Shown here: positions 11,191 through 42,900 of the stretch, one piece after another | Numbering within the stretch: position 1 is the first letter of the stretch | How the letters are laid out: each line of letters opens with the position of its first letter | DNA from: Aporrectodea caliginosa | Taxonomy: Eukaryota > Annelida > Clitellata > Crassiclitellata > Lumbricidae | Assembly (NCBI GenBank): GCA_020284085.1 | Contig: JACEVL010000427.1 | Location: 554,001 to 618,000 of the forward strand | Reading direction: 5' to 3' | DNA length: 64,000 bases | Notes under the pieces: model-generated | What the model saw: only the letters and a program-made list of their open reading frames with translations | Told to the model about the DNA's origin: nothing | Database searches by the model: none | Made by a program: the position numbers and the translations under genes

Positions 11191-13799
11191 AATGAAGGTG
11201 TGAGCTTAACCTGTCTGATCGATTGATGCCTTGTCATGTGTAGTGCTATGCAGGTACAAGGAAATGAAATTGAAATAATGCCAGGGCTTTGCTTACAAAA
11301 GAAGTTATTGGTTTCTGTACATTACTGAGGTGCCTGGTGGTGGGTTGTTGATGCCCTGAGATTTCATCTTGGGTTCGAATCTTTTGCGTGATGTAAAATC
11401 TAGACTGATGTTTTTGTTTTGGAGCCAGTAGCGTTTTCCTGATTGATGTACTATGTTCGTTCTACATGGTAATAAGTGTAATTATACTCATTGATAATAT
11501 GTGAGCAGTTCTGATGAACAAAAATGTACAGATATAGACTTTGGTATTGATAGTTGTTTAAATGAGAAATTAAATTTCATTAAGTGCATTATTGTGAAAC
11601 TTGTAGTTAGTTTGAATGCTGCAGCTCATTTTTTAATGCAGAAGTACCGGGGAAAATGAGAACTAAGGGTCATTGGAAATGCATGTACACACAAGAAGTC
11701 AAATTTACAAAATTCCCTCAGGTTCTTTAGCTATATTTATTTATGGCTCTTTAACAGCAGTTTTGCAATCTGGAGACCAAAGGCCTGGTGTAGAAGTGAA
11801 ATGGGTAAATGTAATTTCTGTAACTGAAAGTAAGAACCTCAGAAAAAGACGAACACAACTGTTACTGTGTGTAATAGCCTAAATCTCGACAAGAAGGTGG
11901 AAGCTAAAAGCCCAAACGAGTAATAAGTCTAGACAAACGCAATAAGAAGCCAATCGAAGTAAAAGCCGTCAATTCAGAAGTAAGATCTGCTACGACATCT
12001 GCTCAATGGCTGGGACGAAATTTGCGAAAATTATTGCTGTTGGATGGACGAGGACTTAGCGTTAACGGCAACAGGCATTGTTGTTTTATCACAGTGACAA
12101 CTTGCGGTTTTGCTTCTGCCTGAACACATCTTATCAATTCGCATTGACACACTAAAAATAAATGGCTGCTTAGCCTATATCAGTTCTGTCATGAATTCGC
12201 TCTTTCATTGTAATTATCTATATTTTAATAGCGCCACTTGAAAAAAATCAGAGGCGCTTTCGGCGCTAGCCTACTGTAACAGCGTAGGCTATGATAATGG
12301 AATGAAGTTGGCGGTCAATGAAGCCGATCACGTGACGGAAAGATAAGGTAGAAATTATTTCCAGTTTTATAATCAATGATGGTGTTAAAAATCGAATGAC
12401 ACCAATTAGATGTCGATGTTCTGACAACTTTAAGTTCGTGGGCCCACGTCATTGGGGCACACCTGGACAACACTGCCACTAACGGCCGTTACGGCCCGAT
12501 GCGGGCCAGCTCTTGGCCCAATCATCACGGTTGCCTGGGGAAGTGATAATTAGGCTAAGGTTGTGGTTCTTAAATCGTAATGTGAAGTGGGAAGTTGATG
12601 TTTTGATTGAGGTAGACTGATAAGAGGAGATACAGGAAGTCAGACGTAACCCTCAATATGAAGATTGGATAGGTGGATGTTCAAGCCTCCATTGAGTAGG
12701 CGCGCGTTAAGAGGCCTATAGCTATGCTCGTGCGTATACCTGCAAGTGAAAAGGGCGAGGCAAATTCGTTAAGAAAAAAAGTATTTGAATGAGTACGTAG
12801 GTAGACGAGGTAGGACGACGACAGATGTTAAACACTGATAGTGGATCAGATGCGAGCCTGAGAATGATAGAGGCACATTCAGACGGATGACGCATCACTC
12901 GTGAATGAGCTAGTATCTTGCGCTAAGCAGTGCTTGCATGTAAGTAAGTACGTATGTGCCTTATTGAACCGCCTGCAAACACACTACGGGAACATCTAAG
13001 AGTGTTAAATCAAAAAAACACAAAATCATAAAAAATCATAATAATTTATTTAATAACAAAACAGAAAATATGAAGCTGTGAGAGAGTAAGGATAAAGTTA
13101 GCAGAAAGATCAGCAATAAAGTCAATTGAATTATCATTCGCGTAATAAAACCAGATCAGGTTAATGCGTCAGCAAGCGGGATCGGAGTTTACGATTACGA
13201 TTACGAACAATGATAGAACCTATGCAAACAAGCTTTTAGGCCAGCGTCTGATAATTCTAGACCGTTTTTATGCTAAAATGGTGATTCCGAAAACATGCAA
13301 AATCGATATTAAGGTAATTGCAGCGCTATACAAACGATTAGGAGTCTAGTGACACCTTGCGATCTTTAATGTTTGCTAGGAAGTTGTGTTATTCTGTTGC
13401 TAGCTTTTAGTTCTTCTTTAATAGTAATAAACGACGTTAATTTATTAGATTTTAGGGCACTTAATAACGACCTAGAAGTTCTCCCATCGCCGATCCGCAA
13501 ACGCGAAGCATTCCGCCCGATGAATTTCTGTCTAAAACGTAATTAACTGGTCGTTTTGAAACGATTTGAGAGAGATAGTTAAATGGCCCTAATGGTCTAA
13601 AGGGGCGAAGACTACTTGGCAAAAGATGGAATGTAATATAATGGCGCTACGTAATGTAACCTTTAACGAAAGCTCTCAGCTGCTTTGCGAATCTGTTTAA
13701 AATCGCCTACAGTGTGGTTTGAATTAAGGGTAAACGTGTAGTTTAGAGTCGTAAATTATTTGCCATTGCATGGGTTTCAGCGTTGGTCGAATACAAGTT

Positions 13800-14560
13800 G
13801 GGTTGACGAAACGAATTCTTGCTAAATAGAAGTGGGATTGATGACAATAATTTTCTGTTTAAATAAATGGCAGTGATGTAAAGAATCTTGCTTAAATAGA
13901 AGATGGAGGTAAACCCGTAGTTTAGGTTGGTAAATTATTTTATATCATCAAATTGAAATGGAAGCTGGATTGATTAAAAAAACGATTTCCCTAAATGAAA
14001 GTGGTATTGATGAAACCACTTATCTATTTAAATAGAAGTCGGATTGGTGGAAATAATTTTTACCGTAAATAGAAGCTGGATTGATGAAACTAAGTTTTCG
14101 ATGCAATACAAGCTGGATTGAAGAAAATAATTGTTTCCGTAAGTAGAAGCTGGACCCATGAGAATAGTTCTATGCCTAAATAAAAGTTCCATTGATGAAA
14201 AATATTTTTTGGGTTAAATAGAAGTTGAGTAATTTTTTCCATGAAATGGAAGCTGGATTGATTAAAAAAATTCTTCATGAAATGGAAGCGAGATTGATGA
14301 TAGTTATAGTGGACATAGGTAGACTGCTTACTTACCAACGTGAATTACGGCATTGAAGACATTCAAATAATTTACCAACCTAAACTACGGGATAACCGAA
14401 GATGGATTGAGGAAATGTAATTCTTAATTAAATCGAAGTTGTTTTGATGAAAAATAATTCCTGTTTAAATGGAAGTTGGAATGATGAAACGAATTGTTGT
14501 CTAATGGAAGGTGGATTGATGAAAAGGATTCTCGACAAAGTAGAAGTTGAAATGATGAAA
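13800..14560 (+). repeat. Degenerate minisatellite, unit about 45 bp
   Basis: Roughly 12-15 diverged units built around TAGAAGTTGGATTGATGAAA, followed by an AT-rich spacer such as AATAATTCTTGCTTAAA. Units start near 13826, 13900, 13950, 14030, 14075, 14110, 14148, 14180, 14220, 14250, 14285, 14430, 14470, 14505 and 14540. Two further units, inverted, occur at 18680-18775. Confidence 0.8.
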
Positions 14561-14857
14561 AATAATAATGCTACAATGGGCAAATAATTTTCTACACTAA
14601 ACTACACATTTTAAATTTAGCTAAAAATTTATGTAAAGTGTTTGTTGAGGTTTTTAGACGTGCTAATCATCTTGTCAGATTTCATCGGGCCAGTGTCAGG
14701 TAGCATATTAAAGGAGTTGAATTGTACTACTGGTTTGGCGGTTGATTTACCAGAGTGTCATGGAGGTTGTGAGTTGTAGCGCATTATTACATGTTGCATA
14801 ATCTCTTGGCTGTTTTGGTAATCGCAGATGCCCATATATGTATGCACATACATGCAT

Positions 14858-15075
14858 AATAATAATATCTTTTCTTTAATGAAGCGCCTGACAAATGCAC
14901 TGCGCTGTACATTTACATGCTATGACAATTAAACAATTCACAAGAACACAAATTACAGAAGATATAAATCTTAACTTCTAACAGAACAGACAGCCTGCAA
15001 TACACGGCGCTAATAGCAGCCTACAAAGCATGTCCGCCTACGGGACTCGATCTCAGTACCTATGCCAGTAATGCA
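14858..15075 (-). mobile_element. SINE/LINE 3' element, family D
   Basis: Shares with 11025-11190 the blocks GAAGCGCCTGACAAATGCAC, CTGCGCTGTACATTTACAT and CAATTAAACAATTCAC. The AATAATAATAT-rich side is its tail, so it lies inverted. Confidence 0.7.
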
Positions 15076-16936
15076 TGCATACACATCTAGTCATTTATGG
15101 CTGTTGATTTGTTGGACATTGCAGTGTCATCCTGCTGTGGAATATCTCATACATTTGGTAAATGCAGACCACATGCTTTCCGATCTGTTTCTGTTGTAAC
15201 ATGGACACTGTTTCCATTTTAGAATAACCTGGAACCGTATTAACTGACTGTTGAGTTTGATGCATCCGTAAAACAGAATTCGATCATGACGTCTGTCAGC
15301 AACGGGCTGAGCTATCAACAGTTGCAAGTCACTGGTAACCAAACAGATTATGTTCTTGATTATTTAGCGATTATTAAACTTGTTTATTTAGTCTCCTGTA
15401 TTTGCACATCGTCACTGCGTAATCCAGTGCTTGCGAATAAGCAGGCGCTCTGAGGTTAACTTTAGAGTAGAGTGTTAGAAATTTGATGTTTATGATTACT
15501 GATTATGTAAATTATCATTGCTCAAATTGCTTAGTAAGTGACCATTTTACTACTGTTGTTATTCTTGTAATGCATTTATTATGCATTTTTTTGGTTAATT
15601 TTTTTGGTTTTTTTTGTTAATTTACATTTACATTCTCTGGCATAATTGTAAAAAAAATTTTTGTTTTGGTTTGGTTGCAATAAAACAACTTGATTGATTG
15701 ATTGATTGATTTGATTAATCACTTTCTAATGACCAAGCATAAATCGATGTTGCTGAGTAAGTGAAGGACCTTGCTGAAGGTCACTAAGCAGTCTCAGGGG
15801 GTCTTGACCATGTACTTTCTGTGCCACATGGCAAGTACGTTAATCAATTGGCTGCCATATCCACATTTCAAGGGAGACTTGATCAGGACAACTAACCTAA
15901 TGATAGATTGTTGAGTTTGATTATCTAAAGTTCTTTTTTGATTTCTTATATAAAACCATTTTTACTCTAGATAATTTGTTTCTTTTTTATTGACTTCAAG
16001 AGATACTGTTTAGAATGTGTAAGAACATTACATTAATATTATATTTTAACTTCATTGCACCATAATGTTTTTGTCTTTTGGCCCTTGATGTTTCTTGAGT
16101 GTTTTTACTTGCACTTATTCTAAATGAGGCCATCAACAGAGAGAAACCATTCCAGTTTCAAGTCCAGTTGGTTTTGTCAAGTCACTTGAACTTGGTTCTT
16201 CTATGCAAGGTCTCGTTAAGGTGTCAACTGCATGAACCAATTGAAGTGTTGAAGGCCATTTAACATGGCCATTTGACGTGAGAAAATTGACTACCGGTAT
16301 TTTCACTGGACTTTGGAAATGGACTAAAAAGGACTAAATTTCCTGGCCTTGGAAAATGGACTTGATTGGACTGAATTGGTTCTTCTATTGATGACTTGCA
16401 ATTGATTTACATAACATTGAACCACTTGTAGAGCTCTTATCTTGGGCTCTGCATGCCATTATCAGCCGCTAGCAATGTGGGGTTTCCCATGGAGGTGATA
16501 AGCTCGTGTGTGAACTCTAAAGTCCTTCTCCGTTATCTGGCACATAACTCAATCACAAACAAAATGGCTCTTTTAACCTAGTTATGAATGATTTTTAATA
16601 GCCTGAGAAATTCTAGATATACTCTTTTGATTTCAGCACTTTTATGCGGTAACTGAAGGTACTGTGTTTACTATTTTTATACATACATCCAGTACATACA
16701 TGCATACTGTATTACTGGTATGTATGTATGTATGTACCACCACCATACTATCCAGTGAGTGTTCTACATCTTTCACTACCTCAAAACGTGTCTTTATTCT
16801 GGGGAACTTTCGCACTGATAGCGTCTCTGAATGGTGTGCACTGTGAGAGGCACTTTATAAATCTTTATATACAATACAATATGTGCATACATCCATACTC
16901 TTCCACATGTAATTACTTGTCCTGTTTTGTGCTTAG

Positions 16937-35131
<18,195 letters not shown>

Positions 35132-36200
35132 GCGCCGTACGAAGCGCGTCGTGTATTGTCTTCGTCTTTTGCGACCGAAGAGTTGAAACATTGTGATATA
35201 TAACTAATTGTAGGCACATCCAGAAACAACTCTTAAGAAATCAAGGTTTCCGCTTACATTTGGGGAGATGTAATTTATCATAGGATGGGAATTGTCACGG
35301 CAACACTTGAACTAACTGCAACGTCTGGGTTAGTGTGTGTGTGTGTGTCTGGTTAGTTGTCAGTACGTGGTGCTGTGTGTAATATATAGTGTGGTAATGT
35401 TGTGTGGTACACTTGTGTGCGGACCGATATTTAATGGGCGTGGAGTTAAGTAACCCTTTCGGCGAATGGTTGCACAAAGTCTGTGGCCTTTAAATGATTA
35501 CGTCGGGTGATTACAAAGTTGGCAGTTACATTTTGAGCTTTGTTTGGCCTGGTTAACACTTTAATGATGAGCTGCATTGGTTTCCCAGTTAATTCCAAGC
35601 TTATAGTGACACCATTCCACTGAATCCCTCTCGATTTGAAGTACACTGTCATCGTTAAAGTGTTAAGGAATGGCTGTTCAGTTGCTATTTGAAGGCAGTC
35701 CATGCTTCAGCCAGAGATCCAACAGTAAATGTTATATCCCAGGGTGTTATCAGCCGCTAATTTATTTATCACTTCCTTCTCTAAGGACTTGGGGTTCTGT
35801 AAGAAATCCAAGGAAGGTTTTGATTAAAAACCGAACCTTGTTTTGGATTTACAGCGCTAAACCCCATATAGACGGGCTGAATTGTGCCAAAATGTGTGAT
35901 TATTTGTACAGAGGAACTTGCCTAAGCACTAGCTAGCTGCACACGACTGTTTTCTGCACATCATGCAATCGAAACGAACGTCGTCGTCGAAATTGTGACT
36001 TTTGTAATCGATTTTCAAGAAAACACACCATGATTTTTCAGGAATGAATTTGTGAAGCTACATTGAGAAAAGTCGTTCTGAGTTGCGTTGACATTTTATG
36101 CTTTCATTTTGCACTGATTTTCTCAGTTTCTCATCAGCTCTTGCTTGTTAATTGGTATTCCATTGCATTTTCTGATAACCCAAAACAAAATAAAATAGTT
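35132..36200 (+). other. Probable 3' untranslated region of the HECT E3 gene
   Basis: Non-coding sequence after the stop codon. The first AATAAA I see downstream is at about 36187, in AAAATAAAATAG, which would give a 3' UTR of roughly 1.05 kb. It contains a GT microsatellite at 35334-35350 and a small MITE. The actual cleavage site cannot be decided from sequence alone. Confidence 0.4.
35557..35662. mobile_element. piggyBac-like MITE with TTAA flanks
   Basis: 106 bp between TTAA at 35553-35556 and 35663-35666. Ends are CACTTTAATGATGA and, inverted, CACTTTAACGATGA, close to the CCCTTTAACGACGA ends of 22178-22612. It lies in the probable 3' UTR of the HECT gene. A further end-like remnant, GGCGTTAAAGTGTTTAA, is at about 34718. 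Confidence 0.72.
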
Positions 36201-36399
36201 ACCTGGGTAACGTATTTGTTTTAACCCTTCACACAACAAAACTCCACACAGTGTACCAGATGTATAAGAATACAATACCATACAAGTGTAAGTTGAAAAT
36301 GCCCTCCTTACAAAGTTCTCAGTAAGAGAGATGCAATCATGAGATGGAGGGACCGGCAACTGCGAATGAATGCCGGCCAAGGACAAGACATGTACTAGG

Positions 36400-36960
36400 A
36401 TGAACAACATGCTTTCCAGCAGATGTTGATCAAAGAGAGGAGCAAGCAGCCTTTAACAGAGTTGCAAGGTGTTGCCATGGAAGACAAGTAGGAAGGGAGA
36501 TGATCTGTACATGCTCTGTACATGAGGAGTGCCAGCTTGAAGCGGATATGCTCACAGACAGGAAGCCAGCACAGAGAACGGAGAGCAGGTGTGATATGAT
36601 CTCGGTAAGAGAGTCCAAGACACAGTCTTGCAGCCTGATGCAGTAGTCTGGTTCGAGGAAGCAGTGTGCATTCAGGGAGACCATGGAGTATAGAGTTGCA
36701 GTAGTCAAGTCACGTCAGAGTAAGGCAGTGTTTTCAGTGATGCCGAGTCCAGAGTAGAGCAAAGCTGTCGGATAATTCTGGGGTGAAACAAGCAGACCTG
36801 AGAAATGGCAGCTATTTGAGGTTCAAGGGAAAGTGTTGAGTCAAAATGACTCCCAAGATCCCGATCAGTATAGGATGGAGAGAGTAGAGAGGAGGTAGTA
36901 GAGAGTAAGAGTTCAGCACACTGTATGAGCTTACAGGAACTAACGAGATCGTACCAAATC
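36400..36960 (-). mobile_element. LINE reverse-transcriptase fragment, second CR1/L2-like copy
   Basis: Minus-strand translation gives LDYCNSILHGLPECTLLPRT, ARLCLGLSYRDHITPALRSL, then CWLPVCEHIRFKLALLMYRA, with stops and frame changes around them. This is the same region of reverse transcriptase as 5180-5420 of the first LINE but a different sequence family. Confidence 0.8.
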
Positions 36961-37484
36961 TGTATGGGTCAGTCAAGCTGTATGGACCTAGTCTGATATT
37001 GCACTGTTGTATCTACATAAGTATCCTAGTCTATAAAACTGCCTCCAAAGCATGGCCTTTCACTCTGAAAACGTCTACAAAACTAATGTTAATGCAGTAC
37101 AACATGTGCACTGGACCTGCATGCCGATTCATCTAATGTACATGCCATAACATATGTATCTGTAAACGGGTTGTCCACAAATATGACCTACTTTGGGCAT
37201 TTGATATTACCTCGCTGTATCCTTTCGCAGAATATCTGCACTGTGATATGGTGAGGAGTATTTAAACACAGGTACCAGTAAAGGGTCTAATTCAACACAG
37301 TGGACTAAATAAAGTGCATCAGACTAAAGTTCCTCTTGCAGGCACATCGTGTACTCAAACAACTGTACAAAATTTAGATGCCGATATCTGCATTGTTACT
37401 TGGCCTACCTCCTCCTGCTTGATGATCTTCACTCAATCAGTCTATCAATATGTAATTGCTGATCACTACAGTTGGATGTGCAGC

Positions 37485-37671
37485 CAGTGGCATAACGAAG
37501 GGGGAGCAGGAGGGGTGGCAACCGCCCCCGGGCGCAGCACAAATGGGGCACAAAATTAGCTTTCAGTGGTATACAGTATTATGACAAGAACGATTAAAAG
37601 TAAAAAAATGTAAAAGGGGCGCAGTCATCAACTCTTGCCCCTGGGCGCTGAAACCCTTCGTTACGCCACTG
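37485..37671. mobile_element. hAT-like MITE
   Basis: Ends CAGTGGCATAACGAAGGG and, inverted, CAGTGGCGTAACGAAGGG. Flanked by TGTGCAGC (37477-37484) and TGTACAGC (37672-37679). 187 bp, no coding capacity; sibling of 32149-32330. Confidence 0.85.
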
Positions 37672-37699
37672 TGTACAGCACAAGAAATCTGGTGTTGAG

Positions 37700-39310
37700 A
37701 ACAATTTGAGAAATTAGAAGAGAAATCCTCTTGCATTTATCCAGTTGCTGGCAAGACATTGGACTTCTGATGCAACATTAGACAGTGATGTCTGTAACAA
37801 GTTGCATCTATGACAGCCTGGATTAATGAATAAACGAATATTGATTGAGTAACTCAAACAAGCTACAGATTGTACACAATATTTCTTGCATGGTACTCCA
37901 TTTTACAACATTTTCTTCCAGCCATTTTAAGTCTAAAGAAAAGCCGAGAACACTGTTCAAACTATGCTAAATACTTTCAAAATGCTCGAACTGCACTGAC
38001 CCAGAGGCGACTGAAACAAAGTGTGTATATTCCACTCTTTTAGTTCCCTGGGAAATCTCAAGTTTGGTTATGCACTCAACATTAAACGAAAATTTTCCAC
38101 TCTTCCAAATTCAGGAAGAAGATTCGAAATGATGGCTACTGGGCTGATTATTATCTGATAGCAGAGCTATCGTTTTAACCATCTGAAATTCTTTTCTCTT
38201 TATTATCAAAGAATGAAATGTTTCATTAAGCATTCAACTCTTGCCCTTGAAGTATCTTCACAATAGACAAGACTTGTTCTCGAAAGCGCTGTATAACAAA
38301 GTTGTGTGATAAATAGGTAATTTACTGAAGCAGAATTAAATATGGACCGTTGTAATGTTCAGAATCTGTGTTATTCGTGAAGCATGTCATGTGGAGGATT
38401 GCAAGTACCTACCTACCATTGTGCATTACAAAATAACTTCCAACAATAATTGTCAAATGCCTAAATGATCAGCAATGCCTAACTGTACTAATTCAAATGT
38501 TTTCAAATTATCAGTAACTTGATGAAGATTTTAAACTTCAAATGCTCTAAAATGACTCAAAAATTCAAATGAATATTTCAATTTCAAACTCACAGTTGCT
38601 TGACTGTAGAATCATGTAATGATAAAAGAATTTACTACTATCTTGTACAATGAGTGTCCAAATTTCAAATATTTTCTGTTTAATATACCATTTTCACAAA
38701 TATTCAGCCATATCAGTCACTTTAAATTTGTATAAAACTAATGCAACAGATTTGTAAAAGAAATCTGTGAATGTCATCCTACAAAACACTGAGACATTTC
38801 AAATTCGTTCCAAACCTGTCTGAAATACGAAAAGAAATGGTCAAATCGCATTCCCGAAACAGACACATTATCACGCTCATTACACCAACACACTGCTGCT
38901 TCTGTATTTTTTTGAACAGAAGAAATGCCATCACAGTACATGGCCCACAAAGAACTGCTTCCTGAATATATGACTTTAGTCTAACCAATTTGTCAAACTC
39001 TGCATTTTCAAAACACCCGAAAGTCTCTGAAACAGTGCTGTGTAAATCCTTATATATAATATATACATACTCAGTACTATAACCACTTCCTTCAAATTTC
39101 CTGACACAAGTGTATTTACAAAGGCCATTGCACAAACCCAATGTTTGAAAACCAAACCATATTTTAAAACCCAGACAAAGCAAAACCATGTTTTCAGGAA
39201 CCACAACTCCAACCTAATCATCCTAAGAAACCAAGACCTCAGTAAGAAACATCCAAAGACCACGAGTCCAATCAGCAAAAACCATGAATGAAACCCTGTT
39301 TATCAAACAA
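37700..39310. other. Interval between the convergent genes, probable 3' UTR of RMND5
   Basis: No reading frame with recognisable content on either strand. On the minus strand the first AATAAA after the RMND5 stop that I noticed lies at about 38203, which would make a long 3' UTR of about 1.7 kb. This is uncertain. Confidence 0.35.
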
Positions 39311-39312
39311 CA

Positions 39313-39533
39313 CTGCATACAATACAACTGTACTTGATATTGCCCTCCTTCCAAAATACAGAAGTGCACACAACCATGCAACAGAACATCGATGGCACTG
39401 AGCAATTGTGAGTGAAGGACTTGCTCAAGGTCACTACACAGTGACCGCATGAGTGGAAGCTCAAACCCGTACTCTCTATGTTACAGGCCGAGCGTTCTAA
39501 CCAGTCAGCTGTTGTGCCACACAACCAGGGACA
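39313..39533 (-). mobile_element. tRNA-derived SINE, family B, inverted
   Basis: Read on plus: TACAATACAACTGTACTTGA tail, GCCCTCCTTCCAAAATACAG, GTGAGTGAAGGACTTGCTCA, CTCAAACCCGTACTCTCTAT and GTTCTAACCAGTCAGCTGTT. This is the full complement of the family B unit. Confidence 0.8.
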
Positions 39534-39924
39534 AAAACTCCAACCGGTTATAGCCAAAGCCATGACTCCAACCCATTATTTTCAGAGCACCGATACAGAC
39601 CACATAGTTCACAAATCCAATGACCCGAGTCTTCAGATACAAACTGAACCAGCAAACACATGGTAATACCAACAGAACTCGAACAACTGACCAATCCAAT
39701 CTATCTTCATCGTCCATAGATAATCTCACTGGCTCATCAGAAGCCAGTGAGCAATCCACGCACTGTCCTTAATCAAAACGCTAAACTATGCACACTATCT
39801 CGCCGATCGTCACTCCTGCACTTAATTCAGTCCATGGCAGATGTTTCGCTTTCCAAACAATACCCGAAGAATTGTCAAAGTGCATCCAACTCCATTTTCT
39901 CCTACAACGCTCATCGAATGGGGG

Positions 39925-42900
39925 CTAGAAGTGAATGAGGGTCGCGTCCGAAGGCACTTGTTCCATAGGGCAGTATGGACACTTTAACCTAAAACAAGAA
40001 TGTTAGCATAAGAAAGTGTAATAAAATACTAATACAATTTAAGGGACTAATTCATCAACGCTCACAACCACCCAAAACTTGACTAGGAATGATCTTGTGT
40101 ACACTAGTAAGCACCTTATTCATATCGTTCAATGCAGACACTTACATAATGCAAAGGCATCATAGTCTATAAACTAAATTAACCTCTGACTTCTTAGACA
40201 CAACACAAACTTCACTGCAATATAACAAGATTGCCATAACCAGTAACAGGGTAACCAATAGCTAGGCAATAACATCATGATATTGCACACTGTTATAAAA
40301 CTCGCTGGCACAGTGGCACCTCTTTGTATCCTGTCTAGTAATCTATGAAGAATTGCAGAGGCCAATTCAACTGTAGACAATTACCCGGGTACTCAATTTA
40401 ATTATTTCTTTGATGCCTCTATTAATGGCAGTCCTTTGATATCAGAGCTAGACAACGTGTCATGATACAAGGTACAAAACCATATCTCTGTCTCTTTGTC
40501 TCTGTCTGTCTGTCTCTCTGTCTCCATGTCTGCCTGTTTGTCAGTCTCTCAATGTCTCCCTGTTTGTCTATCTGTCTCTCTCTCGCACACACAATTAGTT
40601 GAAACCATTCTGTCAGATCATGGTTTTATGTCATCAGGTAGCAATCCTTGCCAGATATACTACTAGATATCTTCAATTGCCAAGATGCACTAGATATCTT
40701 CAAGTGTCTATCAAGAGTTATCCTCAAAGGACTCAAACTCTTGCACTGTAAGAGCAGTCCCATGACCAGACAAATCTGTTTAATATATTCCATGGGTCAT
40801 GTGGTGTAAACAACTTTTAATTTCAAATAGCCAACCAGGATTTAAATTAGGTAAATTAGCAGTGAAAGGCCAAACTGTCTGTACTTGTCCATACCATGCA
40901 CTGCAAATCTCAGATGTCTGTTTAAGAGAAGTTAAGCAAATACAGAAGGTGATTTTGCTTAAAAGAGAGCAGACAGTGGTCAACAGCTAAAACTGAACTA
41001 TAGTCTTTGAAAGTTAACAAGTTCATATAATTCAATCAGTAATTTTTACAAGCCTCTTTCAACAGAAACTCACAGAAGTATTGAAACATTTCAACAGCAC
41101 TCTGCTATGGGTTACTTAATGCATTTGTAATTCAGCTTTCAAGTTAGTGGGATTAACAAAGGGCTAGTGCTCGACTATTTTTAAACTAATAGCAAATGAG
41201 GTATTTGTAAACATTAATTTAATAATCAACCCAAAAGAAATGGAACAAAAATCTTCATAAACCAAGCATCAAACCCAGAACCTGTGCAGAATACGTCAGT
41301 CTAAACCACTGTGCAAATCTAAACAGCAACTCTGATAAACTACTGGGATTACACAGTAGTAGATTCAGCACTTGCCTTGTAAGGCAAAAAAAAATATAGG
41401 TGTGTTTCCGGTAACAGTGGTTTTAAAAACTGGGTAGGTAGGTAGGAAAAACATTTTATTTTGTAAAATATTTTTATGCAATGCTGCATCGTTGTATAAT
41501 AATAAACGAATACATCGTCATCATATTTCACCTTGCTAAGCAATGCTGTAATAAAAAGGCAGTTTGACGGCACAAAAACTGCATGCTGTACACTAGGAAA
41601 GTTGATAAAGTTTAGGAGTTTGTGTTGTAATACTGACTAAAAGGTTAAATTCATGTGTCAATAAAAAAAATTTGATAAAATTTTTAAAAAAAATTTTTTT
41701 GAAAAAATAATTTTTTTCAAACAAAATTTTTTCACAAAATTTTCCCAGTCGGGCCTAAAAAAGTGAGTCGGTCGGGTTACCGGAAACACAACATTATTTT
41801 GTTTTTGCCCTAATGGTTACAGTGTAGAGACCTTGAGCAAGTCCTTCACTTACAATTGCTCAGTGCCATCGACTCATTACATCAATGGTGCTTAGTAAAG
41901 GTGTAATCATGATAATACTAATCCTGGGTGCTTTGATAGACTTTTGAGCTAAACAGCAATTAGTTAATATAGCATCAAGTACCAGCATTCGAATGGTGAG
42001 CCATGAAACAGAAACCAGATAAAAGCCAACGTTTAAATAATTATTTCAAAAGCGTGTTTAAATGAAGCAGAAACTGAGAAGCAAAACACCAAACCCACAG
42101 AATTAACTAGGAAGACAAACCAGGAGGAAAGCAAAGGAATTATCATACAGGAATAAATAAAAGCAAATTTTAGAGGAATAGAAAAATGGAATCTAAAGGG
42201 CACTCCAAGGGAATTTTAAACGATCTTACAGAACCTTAAGATTACCTGAAAGCATAAAGGAGTTTACAGGAATGATGAAACAATAGAAATGAAAACTGAA
42301 CAGAGCTGCAACACGCTCCCTAAAGTACGAAAAGCAGGGGAATTACAAAATGAATCATAAGAGAACAGGGAAGGACTTAACACACAAAGAAATACGACTG
42401 TTATAATCTAAAACGATTAGATTATGCAAATGAGAGGATTTGATTAGAAAGCTCAAGCAGAGGGGAAGAGACCCGAATAGGAAGAAGACGGCAAAGCAGC
42501 GAAAGCAATTAGCGTTGGCGATATGTATAGAGTAGTTTTCTTGTACTTGTGAAAGATTGGATTTGGTAGAATAGCCCACTTGTTGCTGTTGGTCAGCTTG
42601 TTGAGGGCGTCACGCGAAATGACGTGTCCACACACGAGGCGGACGGGCGGATTGCTGTCACTGCTCTGCTGGCGGAGGATGGGACACGCGAAAACCGAAT
42701 GGAAGCGACATTCCTTGCCCAGCTCAATCTCCACCTGACACACAACACATCAACGTACAGCATGGTAAGATATATACTAGTCTTCTTCTTTATTGTACCA
42801 CTGATCACATGTGTGACCCAAGGGATAAAATGAGTCGGATGTCGGCAATTTACATTCCTAGGAAAACAGCAAAATATGATCAGATGTCACTTTTTCTTAT

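Larger units (their letters stand above)
11191..16936. other. Intergenic interval before the HECT E3 gene; missing 5' exon may lie here
   Basis: No conserved protein segment was seen. The first identified exon of the HECT gene starts in phase 1 and needs an upstream exon ending in G that supplies the start codon and the first C2 strand. I looked for a donor preceded by a fitting frame and did not find a convincing one, so the exon is either short, divergent or farther upstream. Open frames at 11673-11882 and 13164-13349 carry no recognisable domain. The interval also holds a minisatellite, a family D element and a TATG microsatellite at 16715-16740. Confidence 0.5.

Noticed and set aside
13164..13349. 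Plus-strand frame of 61 codons as the missing first exon of the HECT gene
   Set aside because: Its sequence does not resemble the N terminus of ITCH/WWP1 and no donor gives the required phase 1 join.
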